NCBI GenBank assembly: GCA_037447655.1
Contig: JBBHKE010000243.1
Location: 1 to 52,757 of the forward strand
Direction of reading: 5' to 3'
DNA from: Zygnema cylindricum
Taxonomy: Eukaryota > Streptophyta > Zygnematophyceae > Zygnematales > Zygnemataceae
Length of the DNA: 52,757 nt
Positions 11,781-23,281 of the stretch are shown here, in pieces. Each line of letters starts with the position of its first letter. Positions within the stretch are counted from its first letter, which is position 1. The notes beneath the pieces were generated by a model, which saw nothing but the letters and a program-made list of their open reading frames with translations, searched no databases and was not told the DNA's origin. The position numbers and the translations under genes are program-made.

Positions 11781-12773
11781 GGGTATGGTTACATCACGAG
11801 GTCTTTGAAATATTATGGACAACAATATTTATGAAATACACAGGCCCTCGATTAAATCGCGTAGCGTCTCTAAACAAGTTTTCATACGTATTTCGATTGT
11901 AGTGGTTCCACGTAGGTTGACGATCAAATCTCTAAAATTGTCAAAGATTTAGAAAACTGACCATTTTCGTCTGAAAATCCGTAGTTGCGTATCCTTCGTG
12001 CATACGCATGTGTACTTCGCTTGTGAACAGTGTCAATTTACCTTAGAGACCCCCTTCACTCTTCTGACTTTCAAGAAAAAACGGTTCTTTTTTTCAGCAA
12101 AGATTTTACGGTCACCTTGTCCAACGGCACGTGACTTTGGGGACGTGTGAAAAAAAATATTTTTTCTTCGTCGCACGTGTTTATAGTCCACGTGTATTGA
12201 TTTACAAGTTCTCTATTGTGTTTTTCTACGACCACTGGAGTAGGTGGAGCAGCAGCAATAGTAGTAGAAGTAGACATAATTCACCACAGAAGCTTACGAA
12301 TAATCCTTTCAAACAGCTGTTTTCTACAGCTCAATAAAGTTGACACAAAGTTCCAAACTGCTTCAAACAATACCACAGTATAGTGTATCACAAAGTCTAA
12401 CAACTCTTAAAGTTTCAGCACAATTGATCGAACATACACCAAGATATGCAACTCATAAGTTTCCCAAAAACAGTTTGCAGATTACACAGTCTGGAAGTCT
12501 GGATAAATAAAATGTTCTACGTCCTAAGTCTTATACTCTTCACTCAAGGTCTAAGTGCTCCTACTCACACTAAAACTAATCTATCACTGTACAATCAATA
12601 TTACTGAGAATCCTATACAGGTGATTTGTTCAAATACTTGTCGTCTGGCTTAGTGACAATTGCCTGGGTACGTCCATCCGGCTGTTGCAAAATATCTGTC
12701 AGCAAGTCACTTAATTATTCCCTCATGAATTTCGTACGTTGACTTGATTCATATCAACCGTAGCAGCGCAGTC
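11781..12773. other. Gene-free stretch between mobile elements
   Basis: No gene recognised. It begins with GGGTATGGTTACATCACGAG right after a TTA, which faintly resembles the family terminus. It could be the degraded left end of a larger element ending at about 16032 (right end reading ctaatggagcctcaccc then TTA), but the match is weak. Confidence 0.35.
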
Positions 12774-13642
12774 TCAGAATGTAAATCGGACATCTTTTGA
12801 TAAATCAAAATTCATAACAACAATTTTTTTTTTAAAGAATGTATTATATTTTTAAAATCTATCCAAACACCTCAACACCAATAGCAGCTCTAGCTGAGAC
12901 AGCTGCGAACGGCAACAGCTGTCCCAACAACTGCACCAGTAGCACCAGTTGAGACACCAGTAGCATCACGTGAACTAGCTGAACAGTTGCAGCAGCAATT
13001 GTAGTAGCTGTCTGCCCAGAAACAAAGGCTGTCTGCACAACATCAGCAGCTACAGTTGCAGTAGCAATTGTAGTAGCTGTCGGCCCAGAAACAAAGGCTG
13101 TTTGCACAACATCAGCAGCTGTCTTGCCCAGCAGCAGCAGGTCTGGCCAGCTGTCAGCAACTGTCTGCCCAGCAGCAGGGCTGGCCAACTGTCACCAACT
13201 GTCTGCCCAGCTGGCAATAGCTGTCTGCCCAAGAGCAGCAACAGTCTGCCCAACAGCAGTTGTCACAACAGGCTGCCCAACACCAGTTAGCAGCAACAGT
13301 CTACCCAGCAACAGTTGTCAACAACACTCTGCCCAGGAGCTGTTGTCAACAACAGGCTGCCCAGCAGTAGTTGTCAACAACACTTTGCCCAACAGTAGTT
13401 GTCAGCCAGCTGTCTTCCTAGCGAAGTAGCAGTAAGCAACAATTGTGGAGGAGAAGATGACAACAAGGAGGAAAGTCAACACATTAAATTAAAAAATACT
13501 AGCTCACACGAAGAAATAAGTACGGAGAAGAATCCAGATAAAATGCCAAAATTTGAATAAACACGTGTACCTCACAGTTTTTATCTTTAGTTGAATGAGT
13601 CGCTACGTTCCCCTCGCTCTGCGAGTTTGCACACGGCATCGA

Positions 13643-14527
13643 TTAAACGGGGTCTTCCTTGTTCCGTCTTTTCCCAGTTTGCAGCGAGCATGTCATTGAA
13701 CTTGTCGATGGTGTTGTTTGTTTCCTTGACAAGCTAGTTTGCACACAACATCGATTAAACGGAGTTTTCCTTGTTCCGTCTTTTCCCAATTTGCAGCGAG
13801 CATGTCCTTGAACTTGTCGATGGTGTTGTTTGTTTCCTTGACAGTCATCATGAATATCTATAGCGATTTGTCGAAATTCTTTGACTTCTAACGATCGTGC
13901 AGTGGTTGATTTCTTCTCAATTCTACGACGTTTTCTCGAACTATTAGAGAATATGTTATCGCTTGATTGTGTGTCGGGTGGTGTCTCCTCAAGACTACGT
14001 GACCTTTGTTGATTACGCACGAAGGTGTCCCTCGCATGTGTAGGTTGTATGTTTTCGTTCTTGATTGTTCCCTCACTCATAATGGAAAAAAACCTCTTAT
14101 CAAAACTTCTAGGTAGTTTTTTATCTGTCATACTATCCATTTCATCAACCAATAATCTAAAGCCCCTCTAGGTATCTTACATTGCCATTTCATCAACCAA
14201 TAATCTAAAGCCCCTTTAGGTATCTTACATTGCCAGTCCTTAACTTTTTTGAAATCCCTAAATTTATTCTCCCATTTTTGTTGACATGTCCTACCGGGTT
14301 TGTACACACCTTGTCGTTCTAGGTGTTCACTAAATAGCTTCCATTTTTCTCCAGATGTGTGATGTATGCCCTGCAGACCGTTCATCTTTTCACTTCGCAT
14401 CTCCTCCACTTTCAATGTAATTAGCTTTATCGCTTCATCCGGGGTCCATTTGTGATCGGTCGGTGGGGACTTTGGAGATGCACCGCCTTTTGCTTTTCGC
14501 CCCTTCCCCCCACTTTCACGGTTTCAC
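13643..14527 (-). pseudogene. Harbinger-type Myb/SANT-like DNA-binding protein, frameshifted
   Basis: Reading from the high end, a lysine-rich leader (14527 down) is followed by a trihelix/Myb-SANT block: KWTPDEAIKLITLKVEEMRS, then SGEKWKLFSEHLE, then CQQKWENKFRDFKKVKDW, with the regularly spaced Trp residues of the family. The segment WQCKIPKGALDYWLMK is present twice in tandem (about 14148-14236), an internal duplication of about 50 bp. Shortly after, the frame shifts (near 14140) into the C-terminal part beginning MVDEMDSMTDKKLPRSF, which ends at 13643 inside a second tandem duplication (about 13660-13850). In PIF/Harbinger elements such a protein escorts the nuclease to the ends. Duplication plus frameshift indicate it is no longer functional. 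Confidence 0.7.
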
Positions 14528-14689
14528 GTTGTTTTAGGTTGTTTTAGGTTGTTTTTCAGCCAAAGGTGGGTTTTTTACACCACCATCTTCAAAACACACG
14601 AGAATACAACAACGAGGATTTTGGAACAAAAAGGATACTTCAAAAAAAGATACAGATACAGTAGAAACAATTTCACAAAAAAAACATTA

Positions 14690-15120
14690 AAAAAGAAAAA
14701 ACGTATTTGAGAAAGATGAACAATAAGAAGAAGAGAGAGAAAAATAACAAGTAAGAAGAAGAAATTTAAGACGAATAAGAAATTGAAGAAAAAATGAAGA
14801 TAAAAAAGAAGAAGAATAGGAAGAAATTGAAGAAAGAAGAAGAAAAATTTGAAAAAGACGTAGAAGTTGAAGAAGAAGTAGTTTAAGAAGAAGGTGAAGA
14901 TGAAGAAATTGAAGTGAGGTAGAAGAAACTGAAGAAGAAGGAGAAATTGATGAAAAATAAAAAACTGGAGGAGGAGGAGGAAGGGGAGGAGGGGGAGGAG
15001 GAAGAGGAGGAGGAGGAGGAGGAGGAGGAGGAGGAGGAGAAGGAGGAGGAGGAGGAGGAGAAGGAGGAGGAGGAGGAGGAGGAGACTTCACATTGAGGAA
15101 GATGAAGATGTTGCATGGTG
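14690..15120. repeat. GAA/GGA purine tract with (GGA)n microsatellite
   Basis: A strand-asymmetric purine run: GAA/AAG-rich from about 14690, then nearly pure GGA triplets at 14967-15085. The proline- and serine-rich open frames on the minus strand across it are translations of the microsatellite, not genes. Confidence 0.9.
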
Positions 15121-15925
15121 TAAGTGGAGGATGGTTTGAGAAACGTCACCTATATTGTTGCTCACACGGTCGTTGCGTCCTCTTTGAAGGTTTAAATTAT
15201 CCTCATTATTGCGGCCATTTTCTTCGATGACGACGTAATTCATAAGAGGAATTGGAAGGGGTAACATTCCTGGCTGAAACACGAAAGGGGTTTGGTTGAA
15301 TAATGGATTCCATCTTCACCTCTTTATATAGGCAAACAACCTATTAATAAAAACCAATAAATCGGTGGGAAATGCTACCCTCTGCTGTTAGAACCCTAGA
15401 AAACGCTCTAAATTATTGGTTCAAATTTGAACCAGTGTGTAAATTAAGAAAAACGAATTGTGAGAAAGGAGCGGTAAAATTGTGAACTTTAAACAATTTT
15501 TTAAAAAGATAGCAAAAAAGCGCGCAAAGTACGGATGTAATTGGAATTTCATTGTAAAACGAGAAGGAATAGCGGCAATTTGCGAAATTAAAAGAAATTT
15601 CATTTGAAATGAGAGAGGCAGCGCGGTAAACAACGAAACCCTAAAAAAAATTCAAACCCATAAATTTTGAAGGGGGAAGCGTCACAGATGGATGATGTCG
15701 GTTGTTGGCATCGCATCCTCCCTGCGACGTGTACACACGTGGTCGCGCGCTCGTTGTGGGGATTGGTTCACTTTTCCACGAGGCACGATGCTATTCATTC
15801 AGGCGCTGAGAATTGACCTACTCCGGGTCATTTGTTGCGAACTGAAAGTGTCAGACGACGGCGTATCCAATTATGCATCCGACGGTCCACGTTTACGCCC
15901 AATAACGTGGAAAATAAAATCCCTC

Positions 15926-16280
15926 ATTCATTAGGTTTTTTTTTCTAACATTTTTTTTTGGTACGGCACTGTACGATACAGTACAACTTTTAGTAAACAA
16001 CGACATTTTTTCCCTAATGGAGCCTCACCCTTAGATGTTTTGATTTGTAACGGGCATGATAAACGGCGTGTCCCTCGGGCGACGTCAGCGAACGGGTAAC
16101 GTTGTCCCCTCGACCAACGTCACTAAACGGGTAACTTCAAAATGGCTAACTGTCCGTTTCAAGTACATATAAAGATTTTGCGTTGTGTTGTTTTGGGTTG
16201 CGTTTACAAATGTCCATACGGACGTCGAGAATAGTACAATAGTAAAACGTTTCCATTTTCAAGCACGGTCCATGCGCGTG
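15926..16280. repeat. Element end and second copy of the dispersed repeat at 4220-4620
   Basis: At 15990-16032 the text 'ctaatggagcctcaccc' followed by TTA is a right-hand terminus of the same TTA-flanked family as at 11015-11777. Its left partner is not certain. From about 16050 to 16260 the sequence repeats the order of motifs found at 4220-4620 (cgtgtccctcggg, gacgtcagcga, gtgttgttttgggt). Confidence 0.5.
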
Positions 16281-16545
16281 TAACGGGCACGACTAACGGG
16301 AATGATCGACCGGCGCGATTAACGGGAATGATCGACGGGCACGATTAGCGGGAATGATCGACGGGCGCGATTAACGGGAATGATCGACGGGCACGACTAG
16401 CAGGAATGATCGACGGGCGCGATTAACGGGAATGATCGACGGGCGCGATTAACGGGAATGATCGACGGACGCGATTAACGGGAACGATCGACGGGCACGA
16501 TTAACGAGAATGATCGACGGGCACGATCAACGGACACAATATATA
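16281..16545. repeat. Minisatellite, about ten 26-bp units
   Basis: The unit is close to aacgggaatgatcgacgggc followed by gcgatt. At least nine 'gatcga' landmarks occur at 26-bp spacing, with alternating 'gcgatt' and 'acgatt/acgact' variants. No gene overlaps it. Confidence 0.9.
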
Positions 16546-17765
16546 GGATGCGGTCCATGCCGTGTAACGGGCGTTGATTTATTAGTAATTCACAAAATCA
16601 ATTAACGTCGGTGATGGACTGATGGGCGGTGTTCTGTACGGATTGGTTACGCGTAGTTTGAAACTTTGAACTGTGAAGAATCTGGTTTAGTTCGGTTCAG
16701 TTCGCTTTCGCTTCCGGGTTAACCGGGTTGTTACGATAGCCCGATAAAGTATTATTACGGTGCCTTGTCTGTAGTCCTAAGATTGTCAGCCGTGGATCTT
16801 CAACTCGAACGATCAGATTCTGAAATCCCGCGTTGAACAACTATAAGACACTCGCAGCCGTGGATCATGAAAACAACGTAGATTCTAAAATTGTCGCGCG
16901 CGGTTCTTCCGCTCGTTTGAAAGTAGACGTTGTGCTTTGTTTTCGCGGATATAGTGTGACGTTTCACTGTCTCAATTTAATGTGTAAAGGATGCATGGAT
17001 CCTTGACAAGTTGACATGCATCAAGCTTTTCTAGTCACTCCAAGTACCATTCTCTCATCCTCTTTGCGTGGTTCACACTTGAAAAATGGGAAAACATTAT
17101 GGTATGGAAACGGTACTTTTTGTTGTCCACCGTGAACTGGCACGTGACGCTAACCTACGTCAACTAGCGTGTCGTGATATGAGCCACTTGTCCGTACCAA
17201 AAGGAAACGCTTTGCGGACATGATATGTACGAAGCCTTCCAAATACAACTTTATTCCCACGCAAGCGTTTGTACAGACCGATAATTACCCCGGAGGAACT
17301 TAGAACATGCCAAAAAAAAAACCTCGGGTGCCCAAAAAAAAAAAACAGGAAAGGACCAAGCGGACATCTCACACGAATATCAACTCTTCCTTTCACTTTC
17401 AACGTCCCAATTTTTTTGATAAACCTTCTTTTTTCTTTAAAAGGCTCTTCTTTTATCCAACCTGTTTCCGTTGCTAGTCGCGGCGAGCATTTGTAACTTT
17501 TTGCCCATTCCGATGATTTTGTGAGAACTCATCGAAAAACGGGGCACGTACTCTGATTGAAGGTGTCTTGTGACACGTCACAAGCTTCGACTTCATCAAA
17601 CATAGGAGCAAAAACAAACCTGCGGTTTTTCAAACTTTCTAACCTCTTCCCTTCCGCTCCTCCGTTCTCCTCTGCTCCCTCGTTAAAGTACAGCTCTTCC
17701 TTCCCGGTATGATTTTTTTTTTATTTTTATGAATTATGTTTGTAAATATGTTATGTAAGGAGTTC
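16546..17765. other. Gene-free stretch
   Basis: No gene that I can support. Open frames at 17160-17496 overlap on opposite strands and include homopolymer-coded lysine/phenylalanine runs. I see no inverted termini. Confidence 0.4.
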
Positions 17766-18140
17766 TGTGTGTATTTTCAAAATTTCCAGTTTTGAACTCT
17801 GGATCCCAAGGTCAAAACTGGAAAATATTCCAGTTTCTGTATCAAAAACTGAAAAGATTTCAATTTCTTAACACCGGATAAAGAGTTTAAGATTGGAAAA
17901 AAATCCAGTTTTGAATCCTGTAACTGGAGAGATCTCCATTTTTAGGGTTCAAAATATCAATAAAATATAAAAGATCTCCGTTTTTGAACCCTAAATTACA
18001 GATTTCAGCCATTGAAAAGCTCCAGTTTCCATATCCAAAGCTAAAGAAAAAGTACCGTTGTGAACTTTAAATACAGATGTACCTGAAAAATGCTCCAATT
18101 TTAGGGTTTAAAACTGGAAAAAAACTCAAATTTTGAACTC
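17766..18140. repeat. Degenerate CCAGTTTTGAACCC-type repeats
   Basis: Words such as 'ctccagtttt', 'gaaccctaaa', 'tccagttttgaa' and 'aactggaaaa' recur irregularly every 30-45 bp. The stretch leads directly into the heptamer array that follows. Confidence 0.6.
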
Positions 18141-19756
18141 ACATCTCTGATCCTCGATCTTTGATCCTCGATCTATAATTCTCGATCTTTGACCCTCTAT
18201 CCCTGATCCTCGATCCCTATCCTCAATCCATGATCCTCGATCCCCAATCCTCGATCTTTGATCCTCGATCTATAATCATTAATTTTTGATCCTCGATCCT
18301 TGATCCTCGATCCCTGATCCCTGATCCTCGATTTCCTGATCCTCGATCTCCAATCCCCGATCCCCAATCCTCGATCTCTGATCCTTGATCTCTGATCCTC
18401 GATCTTTCATCCTCGATCTCTAATCCTCTATCTTTGATCCTCGATCTCTCATCCTCGATCTCTCATCCTCGATCTCTCATCCTCGATATCTTATCATCGA
18501 TCTCTCATCCTCGATCTCTCATCCTCGATCTTACATCCTCGATCTCTCATCCTCGATCTCTCATCCTCGATCTCTCATCCTCGATCTTTCATCCTCGATC
18601 TCTAACCTCGATCTTTTATCTTCGATCTCGTATCCTCGATCTATGATCCTCGATCCTTGATCCTCGATCCTTGATTCTCGATCCTTGATCCTCGATCTTT
18701 GATCTTCGATCTCTGATCCTCGATCTTTGATCCTCGATCCTTGATCCTCGATCCTCGATCCTCGATCCTTGATCCTCGATCCTTGATCCTCGATCCTTGA
18801 TCCTCGATCCTTGATCCTCGATCCCTGATCCTCGATCCTTGATCCTCGATCCTTGATTCTCGATCCATTATCCTCGATCTGTGGTCTTCAATCTCTGATC
18901 CTCGATCTCTGGTCTTTGATATCTTATCTTCGATCTCTTTTCCTCGATCTCCTTTCCTCGATCTCTGATGCTCATTTTCCGATTTTCGATCCTTGATAGT
19001 TGATCCCTGATCTTCGATATCTGATCCGCGATCACTGATAGTTGATCCCTCATCTTCGATATCTGATCCTCGATCCTTGATCCTCGATCTCTCCTCGATC
19101 CATGATCGTTGATCTTTGATCTTTAATCCTCCATCTTTGATCCTTGATCCTTGATCCTCGATTCCTGATCCTCTATCCTTGATCCTCGATCTTGGATCCT
19201 CGACCCTTGATCCTCGATCCTTGATCCTCGATCTCTGATCCTCGATCCTTGATCCTCGATCTCTCATCCTCGATCCTTGATCCTTGATTCTCGATCTCTG
19301 ATCTTCGATCCTTGATCCTTGATTCTTTATCCTCGATCCTTGATCCTCGATCCTTGATCCCTCATCCCCGATCCTCGATCCTTAATCCTCGATCTTTGAT
19401 CCTCGATCTTTGATCCTCGATCTCTGATCCTCGATTTGTGATCCTCGATCTCTGATCCTCTCTCTCTGATCTTCGATCTCTAATCCTCGATATCTGATCC
19501 TCAATCTCTGATCTTGATCTGTGATCCTCAATCTCTGATCCTCGTTCTCTGATCCTCGATCTCTGATTCTCGATCTCTGATACTCGATCTCTCATCCTCG
19601 ATCTCTCATCCTCGATCTCTGATCCTTGATCTCTAATCCTTGATCTTTGATCCTCGATCTCTGATTCTCGATCTGTGATCCTCGATCTCTGATCCTGTAT
19701 CTCTGATCCTCGATCTGTGATCCTCGATCTTTGATCCTTGATCTCTGATCCTCGAT

Positions 19757-20183
19757 CTCTGACCCTTAATTTTGGATCCTGATCCTCGTTCTCGATCTTG
19801 GATCCCTGATCTTGGATCTTTGATCCTCGATCCCTGTTCCTCGATCCCTGATCCTCGATTCGTGATCCTCGATCCTCGATCCTTTATCCACGATCCGAGA
19901 TCCCCGATCCGAGATCCCTGATCTGAGATCCTTGATCCGAGATCCCCGATCCCCGATCCTCGATCCCCGTTCTTTGATCCCCGATCCTTGATCCCAGATC
20001 CTCGATCTCGATCCTCGATCCCAGATCCTTGATCCCCGATCCTCGATCCCCGACCTTCGATCCTTGATCCTTTATCCACGAATCCTCGATCCCCGATCCG
20101 AGATCCCCGATCCGAGATCCCCGATCCCCGATCCTCGATCCCCGATCCTTGATCCCCGATCCTTGATCCCAGATCCTCGATCC
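19757..20183. repeat. Higher-order repeat within heptamer array, copy 1
   Basis: Starting around 'gacccttaattttggatcc' at 19761, this block of about 430 bp is nearly identical to the block at 21504-21930, including irregular interruptions (tcctgatcctcgttctcg, tttatccacgaatcc). Shared irregularities show a segmental copy of about 430 bp, offset 1747 bp, rather than independent growth of the unit. Confidence 0.85.
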
Positions 20184-21503
20184 TTGATCCTCGATCCCTG
20201 ATCCTCGATCCATGATCCTCGATCCCTCATCCTCCATCCCTGATCCTCCATCCCTGATCCTTGATCCTTGATCCTCGATCTCCGATCCTCAATCTCTGAT
20301 CCTCGATCCTTGATCCTCGATCGTTGATCCTAGATCTTTGATCCTATATCTTTGATGTTCGATCTCAGATCCTTGATCAATAATCCTCGATATTTGATAT
20401 TCGATCCATGATCCGCGATCCCTGATCCTCGATCCCTCATCAATCCTTGATCATTGATCCTTGATCTTTGATCTCTGTTTCTTAGATCCTTGATCCTCGA
20501 TCCTTGATCCTCGATCCCTGATCCTCGATCCCTGATCCTCGATCCCTAATCCTCAATCCTTGATCCTCGATCTATGATCCTCGATCCATGATCCTCGATC
20601 ACCGATCCTCGATCCCTGATCCTCCATCCCTGATCCTTGATCATTGATCCTTGATCCTTAATCTCTGATCCTCGATCTCTGATCCTCGATCCTTCATCTT
20701 CGATCCTTGATTCTCGATCCCTGATCCTTGATCCTTGATCCTCGATCCCTGATCCTTGATCCTCGATCCTTGATCCTTGATCCTGGATCCCTGATCCTGG
20801 ATCCTTTATCCTCGATCTCTGATCCGTTATCCTTGATCTTTGATCCTCGATCCTTGATCCTCGATCTTTGATCCTTGATCACTGATCCTCGATCCTCGGT
20901 CCTCCATCCTTGATCCTCGATCCCTAATCCTCGATCCTTGATCTTCGATCTTTGATCCTCGATCTCTGATCCTCGATCTCTGATCCTCGATCTGTGATCC
21001 TCGATCTCCGATCCATAATCTTTGATCCTCGATCTCTGATCCTCGATCTTTGATGATCCTCGATCCTTGATCCTCGATCTCTGATCCTCGATCTCTGATC
21101 CTCGATCTCTGATCCTCAATCTCTGATCCTCGATCTCTGATCTTCGATCTCCGATCGTTGATCCTTGATGATCCTCGATCGTTGATGATCCTCAATCCTT
21201 GATCCTCGATCTCTGATCCTCGATTTTGATCCTTGAACCTTGATCCTCGATCCTTGATCCTCGATCTTTGATCAACGATCTCTCTTCCTCTATCTCTCAT
21301 CCTCGATCTCTCATCTTTGATCTCTCATCCTCGATCTCTCATCCTCGATCTCTCATCTTCGATCTCTGATTCCTTGATCTTTGATCCTCGATCTATGATC
21401 TTCTATCTCTCATTCTCGATCCGTGATCCTTGATAGCGAATCCTCGATCCCAGATCCTCGATTCTTGATCCTCGATCTCTGATATTCGATCTATGATCCT
21501 CGA

Positions 21504-21930
21504 TCTCTGACCCTTAATTTTGGATCCTGATCCTCGTTCTCGATCTTGGATCCCTGATCTTGGATCTTTGATCCTCGATCCCTGTTCCTCGATCCCTGAT
21601 CCTCGATTCGTGATCCTCGATCCTCGATCCTTTATCCACGATCCGAGATCCCCGATCCGAGATCCCTGATCTGAGATCCTTGATCCGAGATCCCCGATCC
21701 CCGATCCTCGATCCCCGTTCTTTGATCCCCGATCCTTGATCCCAGATCCTCGATCTCGATCCTCGATCCCAGATCCTTGATCCCCGATCCTCGATCCCCG
21801 ACCTTCGATCCTTGATCCTTTATCCACGAATCCTCGATCCCCGATCCGAGATCCCCGATCCGAGATCCCCGATCCCCGATCCTCGATCCCCGTTCCTTGA
21901 TCCCCGATCCTTGATCCCAGATCCTCGATC
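21504..21930. repeat. Higher-order repeat within heptamer array, copy 2
   Basis: Second copy of the block at 19757-20183, starting around 'gacccttaattttggatcc' at 21508. The copies diverge near the end, where this one has 'ccgttccttgatcccc' and a run of gatcctc units. Confidence 0.85.
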
Positions 21931-22746
21931 CTCGATCCTCGATCCTCGATCCTCGATCCTCGATCCCAGATCCTTGATCCCCGATCCTCGATCCCCGACC
22001 CTCGATCCCCGATCTGAGATCCCCGATCCGAGATCCCTGATCCGAGATCCCTGATCCGAGATCCCTGATCCGAGATCCCTAATCCGAGATCCCCGATCTG
22101 AGATCCCCGACCCGAGATCCCCGATCCGAGATCCTCGATCTGAGATCCCCGATCCGAGATCCACGATCCGATATCCCCGATCCGATATCCCCGATCCGAG
22201 ATCGCCGATCCGAGATCCCTCATCCGAGATCCCTCATCCGATCCTCCCTCATCCGATCCTCCTTCATCCGATCCTCCCTCATCCGATCCTCCCTCATCCG
22301 ATCCTCCCTCATCCGATCCTCCCCCATCCGATCCTCCCCCAACCGATCCTCCCCCATCCTCCATCCCCCATCCTCCACCCCCCATCCTCCACCCCCCATC
22401 CTCCACCCCCGATCCTCCACCCCCCATCCTCCATCCCCCATCCTCCATCCCTCTTTCTCCATCCCTGTTCCTCCATCCCTCATCCTCCATCCCTCATCCT
22501 CCATCCCTCATCCTCCATCCCTCATCCTCCATCCCTCATCCTCCATCCCTCCATCCCTCATCCTCCATCCCTCCATCCCTCATCCTCCATCCCTCATCCT
22601 CCATCCCTCATCCTCCATCCCTCATCCTCGATCCCTCATCCTCGATCCCTCACCCCTCGATCCCTCACCCCTCGATCCCTCATCCTCGATCCCTCATCCC
22701 TCCATCCCTCATCCCTCCATCCCTCATCCCTCCATCCCTCATCCTT

Positions 22747-23281
22747 ATAAAGGATTAGCGCTAAGAAAATTTCAATTAGTATTAGTAACGCTATTTTGCG
22801 TTGGGAGAGCAAAACAAATCCGGGAAAGAATCACATTAACGCTATTGGTGCCATCATGCTCAACTCGATCGGTTCGGTATCTATTATTTTGCTATCTTAA
22901 TACTGAACATTTGGCGGCAAGTTTTTGAGAGAGTCGATTTATTATTGTTAATAACATGTCCAGGTTTGGAGTTTTCTATTAGCGGGGTAATTTTTGTCGT
23001 AGGCAAAATTGACGTGTATTTTTCAAACTCTTTTCACCTAACAACATCAAAAGAGATCAACTTGGTTATACCCTATAATTAAAGTTCATAAGTGTGGCTG
23101 TTACATTGTAAAATACTACTTTTGTTAGCTGTCACATAAACTGGTCTGTTGACGGTACTCAAGATATTTTTGTTTTGTATTGGCCAAATTCTAGTATTCT
23201 AAATGGTTATTTTAGAGTCGAGAGAAGTCATTACTTCATATTCTCAACTTTTGTTTCCTTTGGAACTCTATTGTTTAACAG
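22747..23281. other. Intergenic stretch upstream of synthetase pseudogene
   Basis: It begins with TA-element-like text (attagcgctaag, agtaacgctattttgcg) right at the edge of the satellite. No earlier valyl-tRNA synthetase exon is visible in it. Confidence 0.4.

Larger units (their letters stand above)
12774..15925. mobile_element. Longer Harbinger-associated element copy with Myb/SANT gene
   Basis: This segment shares its left 1.16 kb and its right 0.22 kb with 8889-10293 and has about 1.7 kb of extra middle sequence, containing a Myb/SANT-like open frame on the minus strand and a GAA/GGA purine tract. The left part holds the same CAG/CTG-rich minisatellite (about 12875-13430). Clear TIRs at the shared boundaries are not visible, so the limits are those of homology, not proven element ends. 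The Myb/SANT protein suggests a PIF/Harbinger-type element. Confidence 0.65.
18141..22746. repeat. 4.6-kb satellite of 7-bp GATCNNN units
   Basis: Nearly the whole segment is a chain of heptamers starting with GATC: GATCCTC, GATCTCT, GATCCTT, GATCTTT, GATCCCT. They often alternate, giving a 14-bp period (gatcctcgatctct). From about 19880 a CCGAGATCCCCGATC variant dominates. At about 22230-22340 the unit becomes 15 bp (catccgatcctccct), and from there to the end a 14-bp catcctccatccct unit. Since 21 bp is seven codons, long open frames appear on the minus strand (Arg/Asp/Gly/Ser/Ile repeats, up to 365 codons). I regard these as by-products of periodicity: composition is fixed by the unit, the same holds in more than one frame, and the long frames overlap one another. 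Confidence 0.95.

Noticed and set aside
14687-15149. Pro-rich and Ser-rich open frames on the minus strand
   Set aside because: Translation of the GGA/GAA purine tract in two frames.
18434-22504. Long open frames (up to 365 codons) rich in Arg/Asp/Gly/Ser/Ile on the minus strand
   Set aside because: They are translations of 7- and 14-bp units, open in more than one overlapping frame, with no domain and no splice context.
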